Shown: positions 41,184-51,542, numbered from the stretch's first letter. The stretch: 64,000 nucleotides of DNA from JAYVJH01 sp043777595 (GCA_043777595.1 JAYWHT010000110.1:27270-91269), one strand, 5' to 3'. Translations and numbers: made by a program. Notes: generated by a model from the sequence alone, not told the origin.

Positions 41184-41726
41184 TCAGTTTACGGCCACCA
41201 CAAAACTTATATTTACGTCGTCGCTACCTGGCGCAACAGTACCATTTTTTTGTTTCATATTATTGACAAGCGGCTGGTGTCTGAGTTGCACTTTGAGAGA
41301 GCCTGTTCCAGTAGCAGTAGTTTTGATCGACCCCGTCAAGCCAATCGGAAAATTATTGACATCTTTGTCGCTATAAGTATAAGTTAGCAGATTGGTAGGC
41401 ATGGGTGTAAAAATAACCAAATGATCGTCGGCTTCTTTTGCTATTTCGCTTGTTATATCGCTAATTGGGGTTTTAGATTCGTCCAAAAAAGTAATGTCTA
41501 ACTTATAGGTTTTGTTAGGTTTGAGAGCCACGCTCTGAATCGTAGGCGCTTTGCCCCCATCACCGTCTAAGTCTTTCCACTCAAAGGTCTGACTTGTAGC
41601 ACCGTCAGTAAATTTGAGCTTTACGGTCGTTATCAGCTCGTTGTCGTCTTCGGGGGCTGGTGCTTCTTTGCAACCAATGGCGATAAACACCAAAGCCAAA
41701 ACTGATAATTTCTGGATTGTTTTCAT
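41184..41726 (-). CDS. Lipoprotein of unknown function
   Basis: The 180-residue product has a lipoprotein signal with Cys19 in the lipobox (FIAIGCKEA), followed by acidic residues, which in Bacteroidota favours export to the cell surface. It resembles a group of small lipoproteins starting ELITTVKLKF and containing FEWKDLDGDG. It stands alone, downstream of the glutamate-synthase-like gene's start, and nothing more can be said of its function. Confidence 0.75.
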   Translation of the reverse strand: MKTIQKLSVLALVFIAIGCKEAPAPEDDNELITTVKLKFTDGATSQTFEWKDLDGDGGKAPTIQSVALKPNKTYKLDITFLDESKTPISDITSEIAKEADDHLVIFTPMPTNLLTYTYSDKDVNNFPIGLTGSIKTTATGTGSLKVQLRHQPLVNNMKQKNGTVAPGSDDVNISFVVAVN

Positions 41727-41880
41727 AATAAAGGGATTTTTAAGTTAATTGTTTTAAAATGCAATATTGTTGCAAATGTACAATAATATTTTGTTTGAAA
41801 AAATCTATATCTAATTTTTAACTCAACACACAATAACTATCTTTACGACCTTAACACAACATCAAAGTACCAAATCTATT

Positions 41881-42798
41881 ATGCCAAAAATTAAATATTA
41901 TATTGTAGATGTTTTTGCTACCAATAAATACGAGGGCAATCAGTTGGCTGTATTTATAGATTTCGACAATCAAATTTCAGATGCTCAAATGCAAATGATG
42001 GCCCGAGAAATCAACTTTGCAGAAACCACTTTTGTCAAAACCAATAAAGACAACAGCCGTTTTGGGGTCAGAATTTTTACACCCGAGCATGAAGTTCCGT
42101 TTGCAGGCCACCCATCTATCGGTACGAGCTACGTCATTGGCAAGTTTTTACTGCCAAAAGTACCGAGCCAGTTGGTGTTAGAATTGGCACATAGCGACAT
42201 TGAGATTACGATTCTTGACCCAGCCAATGTTGACCAAAGCCTACTATTTATGCAGCAAGCACAGCCTGAGTTTCGGGAGTTTTTTACGCACCAAGAAGTA
42301 GCCACAGAGTTGGGTATCAATTTGGCCGATATGAATACAGATTTACCCATTCAAGAAATATCAACGGGACTGCCTTACATTATCGTTCCGCTCAAAAATC
42401 TGGCCACTATCGAAACTCTGTCGCTACAAGCAGATACCTTTCAAGCGTTTTTAGAAAAAAGAAAAAAATATAGAACTAATAGCCCAACAGGACACTCAAC
42501 TTCGTTATTTTTCTTTACAAACGAAACATATAACCCTAACAACCAGTACAATGCCCGAATGAAACTACTCGAAAATGGCCGACTCTCGGAAGATGCCGCC
42601 ACAGGTAGTGCCAATGGTTGTTTGCTGGCATATCTATTAAAACACGACAAGCCTACCATAAAAGCGACAGTCGAGCAGGGTTTTCAGATGGGGCGCAAAT
42701 CGTTTTTGTATTTGGACGGTACCGCTCAAAACGACCAATATACACTAAAAGTAGGTGGCCATACACAGTTAGTTTCAGAAGGCGTTTGGTATGTGTAG
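41881..42798 (+). CDS. PhzF family isomerase-like protein
   Basis: The 305-residue product has the PhzF features: VDVFATNKYEGNQLAVF, the catalytic Glu in REINFAETTFV, FTPEHEVPFAGHPSIGT and the C-terminal RLSEDAATGSANGCL. The family shares the diaminopimelate epimerase fold; the namesake acts in phenazine synthesis, but there are no other phenazine genes here. The substrate is unknown. Confidence 0.92.
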   Translation: MPKIKYYIVDVFATNKYEGNQLAVFIDFDNQISDAQMQMMAREINFAETTFVKTNKDNSRFGVRIFTPEHEVPFAGHPSIGTSYVIGKFLLPKVPSQLVLELAHSDIEITILDPANVDQSLLFMQQAQPEFREFFTHQEVATELGINLADMNTDLPIQEISTGLPYIIVPLKNLATIETLSLQADTFQAFLEKRKKYRTNSPTGHSTSLFFFTNETYNPNNQYNARMKLLENGRLSEDAATGSANGCLLAYLLKHDKPTIKATVEQGFQMGRKSFLYLDGTAQNDQYTLKVGGHTQLVSEGVWYV

Positions 42799-42921
42799 TG
42801 AACAGTGAAAAACAAAAATGTTGCAATTTGAAATAAATCAGCACATTGTTTATTTACGAGCAACTACATATTTGACAGTAGTATTATTATTTATCTAATG
42901 ATTAAACCCTTAAAACCACCA

Positions 42922-44877
42922 ATGAAAAAAATAATAATTTTTGTTTTTTTACTTTTCAATGTCCAGGCATTTGCACAACTCAAACTCGCACGACTATTTT
43001 CTGACCATGTAGTACTACAACGTCAAAAGCCAATACCAATTTGGGGTTGGGCAATGGCCAAAGAAAAAATCAGTGTAACAATGGCAGGCCAAACATTAAA
43101 AACCCAGACTGATGCCTCGGGCAGATGGCAAGTGAGCTTAACACCATTGGAGGCAGGCGGGCCTTATGTTTTATCAGTCAGAGCCAAATCGGGTAGTGTG
43201 GAAGTAAAAGATATTTTGATTGGCGAAGTATGGCTCTGCTCGGGGCAGTCGAATATGGAGTGGCAGGTGAAGTCGGCCAATAATTTTAAAGTCGAAAAAC
43301 AAAATGCTGGCTTTCCACAAATTAGGCATTTTTTTGTAGAACATGACGTACAAATACAACCCCAGACCGACTTAAAATCAGGCTCTTGGCAGGTTTGTTC
43401 GCCCGAAACCGTTGGCGATTTTACGGCTGTCGGTTTCTTTTTTGCTCGAGAATTAAACCAAAAACTAAACATTCCTATCGGCCTTTTGCACTCGTCTTGG
43501 GGTGGCTCACAGGTAGAAGGTTGGATAAGCAAAGAAGCCATGCTGGCATCTGACGAGCTAAAAACCTATGCCCAAACCATGCCTCAAAACTGGGAACAAG
43601 CCGACGAACAACTGGAACGAAGCCTCAAACAAAAAACACTGGCCGATGCCACACGCAACCCCACACTTGACGATGAAAAAAAGTACATGGCCGCCAACTA
43701 TGATTTTTCAAAGTGGTTTGCCTCGTATGCGCTCGGGCAGTGGGACTGGAAAGGGATTTGGGCGTTTAGAGGCAATGGCTTTATGGCCAAAAGCATTGAT
43801 ATGCCCGCCGACATGGCGGCACAAAACACAACATTGAGCCTTGCCGAAAACGACAATAACGTGGAGGTTTATCTAAATGGCAAATTGGTGTCGTCGGGGG
43901 CTGTTGTGGGAGTGCGTAAGGTCAATCTGCCACCTAACTCTTGGCAAGTAGGAACAAACAAATTGGTACTGAAACTCAACCAAATGCTCAACCCTTCGTG
44001 GTTTGGTGTGGGTCTCAAAGGCTCTGAAAACGATTTGTATGTGAGTAGCAACGACCAAAAAATACCACTGGCCGACAATGACTGGAAACACATACCATCG
44101 TTTGCCGAAAAACACAACTACAACCACTCAAGCAACAACGTTGGTACGACTATTTATAACGGTATGATTGCACCATTGTTACCTTTTGCCATTCGTGGGG
44201 CGTTGTGGTACCAAGGCGAAACCAACGCTGGGCGGGCCTATCAATATCGTAAAACTTTTCCATTGATGATTCAAGACTGGCGTACCAAATGGAGCGATGA
44301 ATTTCCGTTTTATTTCGTTCAATTATCAGACTATGGCAACAACCAAAACAGTAATCAAGGCAGCAACTGGGCAGAGTTGCGTGAGGCGCAAACGATGGCA
44401 TTGTCGCTCCCCAAAACTGGTATGGCCGTTACGATCGACATCGGTAACCCTGCCGACATTCACCCCACCAACAAACAAGATGTAGGCCATCGACTGGCAC
44501 TCAATGCCCTCAAAATCACTTACAACCAAGACGTTATACATAGTAGCCCCATGTATCAGTCGGTGGTTTTTGATAACGATAAGGCCGTTTTGGCTTTTAG
44601 TTTTACGGGAAAAGGTTTGGTAGCCAAAGACCGATACAACTATGCCAAGGGTTTTGAGATTGCAGGCGAAGACAAGGTTTTTTATTATGCTCAGGCTACA
44701 ATTCAGGGCAATAAAATTATTGTTCAGCACCCCAAAGGCCAAAAGCCAGCGTCAGTGCGCTTTGCATGGACAGACTCGACCAACGAAGTGAATATATTTA
44801 GCTCAGAGGGCTTGCCACTTTGTCCTTTTAGAACAGATAACTGGACGGGGTTAACAGAAAAGAACAAGTTTGAGTAG
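42922..44877 (+). CDS. Sialate O-acetylesterase
   Basis: The 651-residue product from the ATG at 42922 has a signal peptide (MKKIIIFVFLLFNVQAFAQ). The esterase motifs are EVWLCSGQSNMEWQ (catalytic Ser), GALWYQGETNAGR, and ADIHPTNKQDVGHRLAL (catalytic Asp-x-x-His). A beta-sandwich inserted near residues 270-370 resembles a glycosidase-type jelly roll. The enzyme removes acetyl groups from sialic acids or from plant xylan-type glycans outside the cytosol. An upstream ATG at 42898 is possible. Confidence 0.9.
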   Translation: MKKIIIFVFLLFNVQAFAQLKLARLFSDHVVLQRQKPIPIWGWAMAKEKISVTMAGQTLKTQTDASGRWQVSLTPLEAGGPYVLSVRAKSGSVEVKDILIGEVWLCSGQSNMEWQVKSANNFKVEKQNAGFPQIRHFFVEHDVQIQPQTDLKSGSWQVCSPETVGDFTAVGFFFARELNQKLNIPIGLLHSSWGGSQVEGWISKEAMLASDELKTYAQTMPQNWEQADEQLERSLKQKTLADATRNPTLDDEKKYMAANYDFSKWFASYALGQWDWKGIWAFRGNGFMAKSIDMPADMAAQNTTLSLAENDNNVEVYLNGKLVSSGAVVGVRKVNLPPNSWQVGTNKLVLKLNQMLNPSWFGVGLKGSENDLYVSSNDQKIPLADNDWKHIPSFAEKHNYNHSSNNVGTTIYNGMIAPLLPFAIRGALWYQGETNAGRAYQYRKTFPLMIQDWRTKWSDEFPFYFVQLSDYGNNQNSNQGSNWAELREAQTMALSLPKTGMAVTIDIGNPADIHPTNKQDVGHRLALNALKITYNQDVIHSSPMYQSVVFDNDKAVLAFSFTGKGLVAKDRYNYAKGFEIAGEDKVFYYAQATIQGNKIIVQHPKGQKPASVRFAWTDSTNEVNIFSSEGLPLCPFRTDNWTGLTEKNKFE

Positions 44878-44880
44878 GTA

Positions 44881-44967
44881 TTTGAGTAATCGCGAGTTAG
44901 ATATAATGCTGTTAATCAATGAGTTATTGTAATCAAATCACCCTATTAGTTTTGAATAAATGTTTAT
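44881..44967 (-). repeat. Dispersed 86-bp extragenic repeat, copy E
   Basis: Read on the minus strand it contains TTATTCAAAACTAATAGGG, AATAACTCATTGATTAACAG and ATATCTAACTCGCGATTACTC. It is aligned with copies A and C over its whole length and starts just after the sialate esterase stop. Confidence 0.8.
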
Positions 44968-45108
44968 CTATCCAAATATGGTAACACTTTACACATTTAA
45001 GCACTAACTAAAACGTACTTTACTAAAAAATCAAAAACCATTATTACCAAGTGTTGAAAGGATTGAGAATAAATTATCAAAAAAAACGCAATAATTTAAA
45101 ATAAAAAA

Positions 45109-46263
45109 ATGCCCCTACGTCTCCCGATATATTTGGACTACAACGCCACTACGCCTGTTGATAAACGAGTATTGGAGGCGATGTTGCCCTATTTTTCTGA
45201 ACACTTCGGCAATGCCGCCAGCCGCTCGCATCTCTACGGCTGGGAGACCGAAGAAGTCGTAGCCAAAGCCCGAAAGCAAGTAGCCAAAATTTTGAATTGC
45301 AATGTCAAAGAAATCGCTTTTACGGGTGGTGCAACAGAGTCTAACAATTTGGCTATCAAAGGATTATTTGAAAACCATAGCACCGCCAAAAAACATATCA
45401 TCACACTCGAAACCGAACACAAAGCCGTTCTGGACGTTTGTGAAGCCTTAGAAAAATACGGTGCTATCGTTACTTACCTCAAACCAAAGCCCGACGGACT
45501 GATAGATATTGAGCAACTCACTGCGGCACTACGACCAGATACGCTGCTGGTATCGGTGATGTTGGCCAATAACGAAATTGGGGTCATTCAGCCTATCAGA
45601 CAGATTGCCGAAATAGTCCATGCCAACGGCTCGCTCTTGCATACAGATGCTACACAGGCAGTTGGCAAAATTCCGACTGACGTACAAACCGAAGGCATTG
45701 ATTTGTTGAGTTTTTCGGCACATAAACTGTATGGGCCAAAGGGAATTGGGGCATTGTTTATAAAAAAAGGTATAGAAATAATGCCCCAAACAAACGGAGG
45801 TGGCCACGAGCGAGGCCGCCGCTCAGGTACGCTCAATGTGCCAGGTATTGTGGGTTTGGGTAAAGCCTGCGAAGTAGCCCAAAAAGAAATGAAAGCCGAA
45901 GCCGAAAGACTCAATGAGTTGCGTAATAAATTAGAAATCAATATCTTACGGGCTATTCCCAATACTTTTGTAAACGGAAGTATAAGCAACCGCATGACCA
46001 ACTTGACCAATATTTGTTTTGCGGGTTTAGACGGCGAAACACTACTTACTCGCCTCAAAGACATCGCCGTTTCGTCTGGCTCGGCTTGCACATCGGCCTC
46101 AGTGCTACCGTCGCACGTTGTCAAAGCCCTTGGCCGCAGCAACAACGATGCCCACTCCTCTATTCGTTTTAGTTTGGGTCGATATACAACAAACGAAGAC
46201 ATTGAGTTTGTAATTAAGCACATTGAAGAAATATTACTCACAACACCGTTTGGTTCGATTTAA
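45109..46263 (+). CDS. Cysteine desulfurase (NifS/IscS type)
   Basis: The 384-residue product has the PLP lysine K206 in SFSAHKLYGPKG, the cofactor-binding HTDATQAVGK, and the active Cys327 in SSGSACTSAS. It takes sulfur from cysteine for iron-sulfur clusters or tRNA thiolation. The long loop with the SGSACTS motif places it in class I (IscS/NifS). No scaffold gene is adjacent. Confidence 0.95.
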   Translation: MPLRLPIYLDYNATTPVDKRVLEAMLPYFSEHFGNAASRSHLYGWETEEVVAKARKQVAKILNCNVKEIAFTGGATESNNLAIKGLFENHSTAKKHIITLETEHKAVLDVCEALEKYGAIVTYLKPKPDGLIDIEQLTAALRPDTLLVSVMLANNEIGVIQPIRQIAEIVHANGSLLHTDATQAVGKIPTDVQTEGIDLLSFSAHKLYGPKGIGALFIKKGIEIMPQTNGGGHERGRRSGTLNVPGIVGLGKACEVAQKEMKAEAERLNELRNKLEINILRAIPNTFVNGSISNRMTNLTNICFAGLDGETLLTRLKDIAVSSGSACTSASVLPSHVVKALGRSNNDAHSSIRFSLGRYTTNEDIEFVIKHIEEILLTTPFGSI

Positions 46264-46403
46264 TTATTTGGACAAGAGTAGTTCATTAATCATAAATAAG
46301 TACCAAAACTATTTAAAATCAATAGACAAAAAGACTTTTGGCATCATTGTTGATAATTTGGTTACTGCAAATGTTTTGTAAAATCAAGAAACCTAACTTA
46401 CCA

Positions 46404-47627
46404 ATGCCCACCATGAAATCTCTGAACATTGTCGTTTTACTATTGACCCTAAATTCGCTCATTTACGCACAAACTACCGACTGTTCCAAATTGTGTATAG
46501 TAGCTACTGCGACTATTGTCAAATCGGACATCAGAAAAGGGGTAAGTCCTGTCGATGGTAGTGCCAAACAGATGGGTTTCAAGACAACAAAACTTACCAA
46601 CGACGATGCCATTACAGAGTTTAATAACTGGAAGCAAAACTTTACTGAGACCTGCCCCGACGGTAGTGTCCGTGTCAAATTTGACGACCTAACGCAGACT
46701 GTTTCGGAGGGAATTGGCTATGGAATGTTGCTGGCAGCCTACCATGCCGACAAAGGGTTAATAGATGGTTTATGGAAATATTACAATGCACACCTCGACA
46801 TAAACGGACTCATGGACTGGAAAATAGAAGGTTGTACCCAAACACGATTAGGGTCTTTTGCAGCCACCGATGCAGAGCTTGATGTAGCCGCTGCGCTCGT
46901 TGTTGCCTCCAAGCAGTGGCCAGCCACCCTTAGTTATGTCGCTGATGCCAAGGTACTAATTGGTAAAATAAAACAATTTGAAACAACCACATCCAATGGC
47001 TTGAATCTACTAAAACCTGGAGATGGTTTTGGCGGTGCAAGTTGTCTTAACGCATCTTATTTTTCGCCAGCATACTATCGGCTCTTTGCTCAGTTTGACA
47101 ACACCTCTGCCGCTTTTTGGAATAAAATGGCCGATGACTCTTATACTTTAATCAACCTCAATGCTCACTCCACTACGGGCTTGGTGTCAGATTGGCAAAA
47201 AGCCGATGGTACGCCAGGCGGTGCGAGTTGCGGCGTAAATTACGCTTACAATGGCACTCGGTACTCCTACGATGCCGCACGTACTCCGTGGCGAATTGCT
47301 GTCGATTATCTTTGGTGGGGTACTCCAGCCGCCAAAACATATATAGACAAGGTTTCGGACTGGGTTGCTGGGCCGCTTGGGGGTATTGCCAATGTGCGTG
47401 ACGGGTTTCAGCAGAATGGTACCGTAACAGGCTTATACCAAAACTCAACATTTATAGGTGCTTTTGCGGTAAGTGCTATGGGCAGTTCACAGTCAAGAGT
47501 AGATGGTTTTACTACATATTTTAAATCGCTCACTACTGCAAACGACCCCAATTATTTCAACAGAACTCTTAGACCAATTTATATGCTGACACTCACCAAG
47601 AATTTTTGGAATCCAATCAATCATTGA
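46404..47627 (+). CDS. Glycoside hydrolase family 8 enzyme
   Basis: The 407-residue product from the ATG at 46404 has a signal peptide (KSLNIVVLLLTLNSLIYAQ). The GH8 core shows SEGIGYGMLLAAY (catalytic Glu), NGLMDWKIEG, SFAATDAELDVAAAL (catalytic Asp region) and AFAVSAMGSSQ. GH8 members cut beta-1,4 glucans, chitosan, xylan or lichenan outside the cytosol. The specificity is not readable. It ends without a type IX sorting domain. Earlier ATGs would disrupt the signal peptide. Confidence 0.9.
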   Translation: MPTMKSLNIVVLLLTLNSLIYAQTTDCSKLCIVATATIVKSDIRKGVSPVDGSAKQMGFKTTKLTNDDAITEFNNWKQNFTETCPDGSVRVKFDDLTQTVSEGIGYGMLLAAYHADKGLIDGLWKYYNAHLDINGLMDWKIEGCTQTRLGSFAATDAELDVAAALVVASKQWPATLSYVADAKVLIGKIKQFETTTSNGLNLLKPGDGFGGASCLNASYFSPAYYRLFAQFDNTSAAFWNKMADDSYTLINLNAHSTTGLVSDWQKADGTPGGASCGVNYAYNGTRYSYDAARTPWRIAVDYLWWGTPAAKTYIDKVSDWVAGPLGGIANVRDGFQQNGTVTGLYQNSTFIGAFAVSAMGSSQSRVDGFTTYFKSLTTANDPNYFNRTLRPIYMLTLTKNFWNPINH

Positions 47628-47661
47628 AGACTGTTTTAAACATAGTAGCCGTGTGTTTATG

Positions 47662-47740
47662 GTCTGAGGTCATGAGTTAAATACGATAGTGTAAATCGAT
47701 AAGTCATCAAAATTGAAATACAGTGTCATTTTGACCAAAT
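47662..47740 (-). repeat. Dispersed 86-bp extragenic repeat, copy D (diverged)
   Basis: On the minus strand it keeps TTTTGATGACTTATCGATT and GTATTTAACTCATGACCTC but has lost parts of the left end. It lies between the convergent GH8 and aroA genes. Confidence 0.7.
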
Positions 47741-47751
47741 AGTTACAAATA

Positions 47752-48975
47752 TTATAACAAGCAGACCTTCGCCATGTCGTCCCAAAAACCTGGATATGAT
47801 TTGGCTACCACTAACGGCTCTAAGATTTCGATAGGGCGCAACACACCCACAGGCGCAAACGACATTGCCATTCGGTGGTCGTCGTAAGTATTGATTGATA
47901 CTTGATTTTGTATCTCTGATTGCAGACCCCTCACTATGTATTTTGTGTCTTTTTCTGTTTCGACCAGCTCCCCCCCCACTTTTGGCAACTCTGCTTGCAG
48001 GGCAGCTATGCGGTCGGTTTCCTTGATTTTGAGGCTTTCTACACCTGTCAAAGTCAATCTAATGTTCTTGACGGCACAACAAACTGCTACCGTCTGCGCC
48101 AAGTCTGGGCAATTACTAAAATCCCACTCCAACGACGTTTCGGCAGCTATCTTTGAGAGCTTTACACCTCGGCTTGTAAACTCGCTTTTTACGCCTAACG
48201 GTTTCATTATTTGTACAATAGCACTGTCTCCTTGCAACGATTTTTCTTTTAGCCCTAATAATTCAATCTCAGCATCGTTGGCCATGGCCACCAAACTGTA
48301 CCAATAACTTGCCCCCGACCAGTCGGACTCTATCTCATAAACCACAGGCTTATAGGCTTGTGCGGGTATTTTAATGGTTTTGTTTGCCCAGTCAGCCACG
48401 TAATCAATGCCAAAAGCGGCCATTTGTTGTAACGTCATTTCAATATAAGGCCGTGAGCCAATGTTTCCCGTCAAAGTCAGTTCGAGGCCATTGGGCAAAG
48501 TAGGCGCAATCATCAACAATGCCGAAACGTACTGGCTACTAACGTCCCCTCTGATAGCCAATTGATTACTACCCAAATATTCAAACCCACTCAGAGCAAG
48601 CGGCGGATAGCCCTCTTTGTTTTGGTAGTCAATCTTAGCCCCCAATACCCTAAGCGCATCAACCAATATCCCAATTGGGCGTTCGCACATTCGGGAAGTG
48701 CCAGTCATTGTTTTTTGTTGGCCTGTGATAGCAAAATAAGCCGTCAAAAAGCGCATAGTTGTACCAGCATCAAGTACGTTGGCTATGGTGTCGGTACTTT
48801 GTAGCAATCTGAGCATGGTTTGGGTGTCTCGTGCGGCAGAAATATTGCGTAAGTCGCCCCTAAAACCAGTTAGGGCATTGATAATAAGCGCACGATTACT
48901 TTCACTTTTGGACGATGCCAACTGGATTTCAGCTTGTATGGGCTTATTGGAAGGATTTATTGTAATTGATTTCAA
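47752..48975 (-). CDS. aroA: 3-Phosphoshikimate 1-carboxyvinyltransferase (EPSP synthase)
   Basis: The 407-residue product has SKSESNRALIINALTG, LDAGTTMRFLTAYFA and KETDRIAALQAEL, the shikimate-3-phosphate and PEP binding regions of AroA. It joins PEP to shikimate-3-phosphate in aromatic amino acid synthesis. The substitution of Gly by Ala in the PEP motif is not seen (DAGTTMRF is kept). It is a little shorter than the usual 430 residues. It stands alone. Confidence 0.93.
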   Translation of the reverse strand: MKSITINPSNKPIQAEIQLASSKSESNRALIINALTGFRGDLRNISAARDTQTMLRLLQSTDTIANVLDAGTTMRFLTAYFAITGQQKTMTGTSRMCERPIGILVDALRVLGAKIDYQNKEGYPPLALSGFEYLGSNQLAIRGDVSSQYVSALLMIAPTLPNGLELTLTGNIGSRPYIEMTLQQMAAFGIDYVADWANKTIKIPAQAYKPVVYEIESDWSGASYWYSLVAMANDAEIELLGLKEKSLQGDSAIVQIMKPLGVKSEFTSRGVKLSKIAAETSLEWDFSNCPDLAQTVAVCCAVKNIRLTLTGVESLKIKETDRIAALQAELPKVGGELVETEKDTKYIVRGLQSEIQNQVSINTYDDHRMAMSFAPVGVLRPIEILEPLVVAKSYPGFWDDMAKVCLL

Positions 48976-49206
48976 TTTAAAAATTATAGTGTTTTAGACG
49001 GTAATAGTGGCAAATTGTACCGCTCAATTATTTTTACGAGAATATTATAACCAACCAACAAAAGTAAACAACAAAGTCCAATTAAGGGTACAACTACCGA
49101 AATAATGTTTGTGTTACCATTTTCAATAATTGTAATTATGCAAAAAAAAGCCGTATTTCTTGCATATTAACACAAAAAAGTACAATTTTACGGTATTATT
49201 TAAAAC

Positions 49207-50136
49207 ATGAAAGACATATCGGTAATTATCTTGACACAAAACGAAGAGCAGCACATAGCGCGTTGTATCAAAAGTGTGTTGCCCTTTACTGATAAAATCT
49301 TTATTGTAGATTCTGGTTCGACCGACCAAACCATCGCCATAGCAAAGTCGCTGGGTGCAAACGTGGTCTATAACCAATGGATTACTTACGCAGTTCAGTT
49401 TAATGTTGGTATTAGTCAAAACCCATTCAACACACAATGGTTGATGCGAATGGACGCAGACGAATATGTAACTCCCGAGCTGGCATACGAAATAAACCAA
49501 ACACTGGCGCAACAACCCAACGAAGTTACGGGCTTATACGTCAAGCGTAGGGTAATGTTTATGGACAAATGGATACAACATGGCGGTTATTATCCGATTT
49601 GGCTACTAAGACTCTGGCGCAATGGCTCAGGTATCTGTGAAGAACTCTGGATGGACGAGCATATTAAACTTTTTGGCGGGCAGAGTGTCCAACTCAAAAA
49701 TGACATTGTAGATCATAACCTCAACAACTTGACATGGTGGACGCAGAAACACAACAACTACGCCATCAGAGAAATGATCGACTTGTTGGACATGAAATAT
49801 AATTTTGCCGATACCGACCGAGTAGCGCCTCGTTTGTTTGGTTCGCAAGAACAGCGCAAAAGGTATTTGAAACTAAAATATGCCAGTTTACCGCTCTTTA
49901 CACGTCCCTTTATTTATTTTATATTTAGATTTGTTTTAAAATTAGGTTTTTTAGACGGTACAAAAGGGCTTATCTGGCATTTTTTACAAGGGTTTTGGTA
50001 TCGGTTTCTGGTCGATGCCAAAATATATGAAATGTATCATCGAGTGGGCAAAGACAGGACAGCTATCATTGATTTTTTTAAAACAGAATATGGAAAAGAT
50101 TTACTCAGACCTCCAAACCGACCTGTCGAAGTATGA
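49207..50136 (+). CDS. Glycosyltransferase family 2 protein
   Basis: The 309-residue product has a GT-A fold with VIILTQNEEQHIARCIKSV, IVDSGSTDQTIAIAKSLGA and the MRMDADEYV DxD motif, and a C-terminal membrane-associated segment near FLDGTKGLIWHF. This subtype resembles WaaE/KdtX-like transferases. It is the first of four genes for surface glycan assembly. Its 3' end overlaps the acetyltransferase start by 47 bases. Confidence 0.9.
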   Translation: MKDISVIILTQNEEQHIARCIKSVLPFTDKIFIVDSGSTDQTIAIAKSLGANVVYNQWITYAVQFNVGISQNPFNTQWLMRMDADEYVTPELAYEINQTLAQQPNEVTGLYVKRRVMFMDKWIQHGGYYPIWLLRLWRNGSGICEELWMDEHIKLFGGQSVQLKNDIVDHNLNNLTWWTQKHNNYAIREMIDLLDMKYNFADTDRVAPRLFGSQEQRKRYLKLKYASLPLFTRPFIYFIFRFVLKLGFLDGTKGLIWHFLQGFWYRFLVDAKIYEMYHRVGKDRTAIIDFFKTEYGKDLLRPPNRPVEV

Positions 50137-50659
50137 TAATAGCTGGTACTTGAAGCCCCCTTTTCTTAAAAATTTACTCTGGTTTATAACTAATTCTATA
50201 TTTTTCAATTCGTTTTTGCCCGTACCAATGTCTTTTAAGTCTATGATAATGAGAGCCTTTGGTGCAAAAATAGGAAAAAGTGTGGTTATTAAGCCAGGTG
50301 TAAATATAAAGTACCCTTGGTTACTTTCGGTAGATAATTACGTCTGGATAGGTGAAAGAGTATGGATAGATAATTTGGTTGAGGTCAATATCGGCGAAAG
50401 TGCCTGCCTGTCGCAAGGGGCTATGTTACTGACTGGCAACCACGACTATACCCTTAGTACTTTTGATTTGCGGGTAGGAAAAATAGTCATAGAGGCAGGT
50501 GCCTGGATTGGTGCCAAGGCCGTAGTTTGTCCTGGCGTTACTTGTAAGAGCCACTCGGTTTTGGCAGTTGGTTCGGTAGCCACCAAAGACTTAGAGCCGT
50601 ACAGTATCTATCAAGGAAACCCAGCGGTGTTTGTCAAAAAACGAAACATAACGAAGTGA
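50090..50659 (+). CDS. Acetyltransferase, WcaF-type hexapeptide repeat protein
   Basis: The 189-residue product has the N-terminal LSKYDNSWY motif of WcaF-like enzymes and a left-handed beta helix of hexapeptide repeats (VNIGESACLSQGAMLLTGNHDY ... GAKAVVCPGVTC). WcaF-type enzymes O-acetylate sugars in colanic-acid-like polymers using acetyl-CoA. The start lies 47 bases inside the preceding GT2 gene, in another frame, which suggests coupled translation. The next gene starts at the stop (GTGA). Confidence 0.9.
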   Translation: MEKIYSDLQTDLSKYDNSWYLKPPFLKNLLWFITNSIFFNSFLPVPMSFKSMIMRAFGAKIGKSVVIKPGVNIKYPWLLSVDNYVWIGERVWIDNLVEVNIGESACLSQGAMLLTGNHDYTLSTFDLRVGKIVIEAGAWIGAKAVVCPGVTCKSHSVLAVGSVATKDLEPYSIYQGNPAVFVKKRNITK

Positions 50660-51405
50660 AAGTTAGTATTATCACCGTAGTTTATAACGGCGCACAAACA
50701 ATAAAAGACTGTATTGAATCGGTTTTGAGACAAACATACGGCAATATTGAGTATATCATTATCGATGGCTGTTCGAATGACGGAACACAGAAAATAATAA
50801 AAGACTTTGGCTCAAAAATTGCTGTATTTAAGTCAGAACCTGATGGCGGCATCTACGATGCAATGAATAAAGGCATCGCAGTAGCAACGGGCGACATAGT
50901 AGGAATATTGAACGCCGACGACCTGTATAATGACGATGGTGTGATTGAAAAAATTGTAAAAAAAATACAAACAACACAAGCCGATGGATTGTACGCAGAT
51001 TTAGTTTTTATAGACACCAAACACTTGGATAAAGTAACTCGTTATTGGAAATCTGGCGACTATGACAGAAATAGTTTTTTGTATGGCTGGATGCCACCGC
51101 ACCCAACTTTTTTTGTAAAGCGTGCGTCTTATCAAAAATATGGTATGTTTAGATTAGACTTAGGTACAGCGGCTGACTACGAGCTAATGTTGCGATTTAT
51201 GTATAAGAACAGACTGAATGTGGCTTATTTGCCCCAAATAACTGTAAAAATGCGTACTGGCGGAGCGAGCAATAACTCAGTCGAAAACCGTATAAGTGCA
51301 AACCAAAATGACCGAAAAGCGTGGAAAGTAAATGGCTTAAAACCCTATTTTTTTACCCTTTGGTTTAAGCCACTCAGGAAGATAATACAGTTTGTAAGTA
51401 GGTAA
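50656..51405 (+). CDS. Glycosyltransferase family 2 protein
   Basis: The 249-residue product starts at a GTG that overlaps the previous stop. It has SIITVVYNGAQTIKDCIESVL, YIIDGCSNDGT and ILNADDLYNDDG, the nucleotide-sugar and DxD motifs of GT2 (here DD in NADD). The segment WMPPHPTFFVKR is typical of WcaA/WbbD-like enzymes that build O-antigen or exopolysaccharide. There are no membrane segments. Confidence 0.92.
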   Translation: MKVSIITVVYNGAQTIKDCIESVLRQTYGNIEYIIIDGCSNDGTQKIIKDFGSKIAVFKSEPDGGIYDAMNKGIAVATGDIVGILNADDLYNDDGVIEKIVKKIQTTQADGLYADLVFIDTKHLDKVTRYWKSGDYDRNSFLYGWMPPHPTFFVKRASYQKYGMFRLDLGTAADYELMLRFMYKNRLNVAYLPQITVKMRTGGASNNSVENRISANQNDRKAWKVNGLKPYFFTLWFKPLRKIIQFVSR

Positions 51406-51542
51406 AAAAGACTCCTTTAAATAACAATTTACAATAATTTATTATTTGAATGTATAAAAATTAAAACCAATAACCTAACTTAGCACAACGTTATGAACTT
51501 GTGTAGATACGATTTCTACAAAATCATTTTATTGTTTCAATC

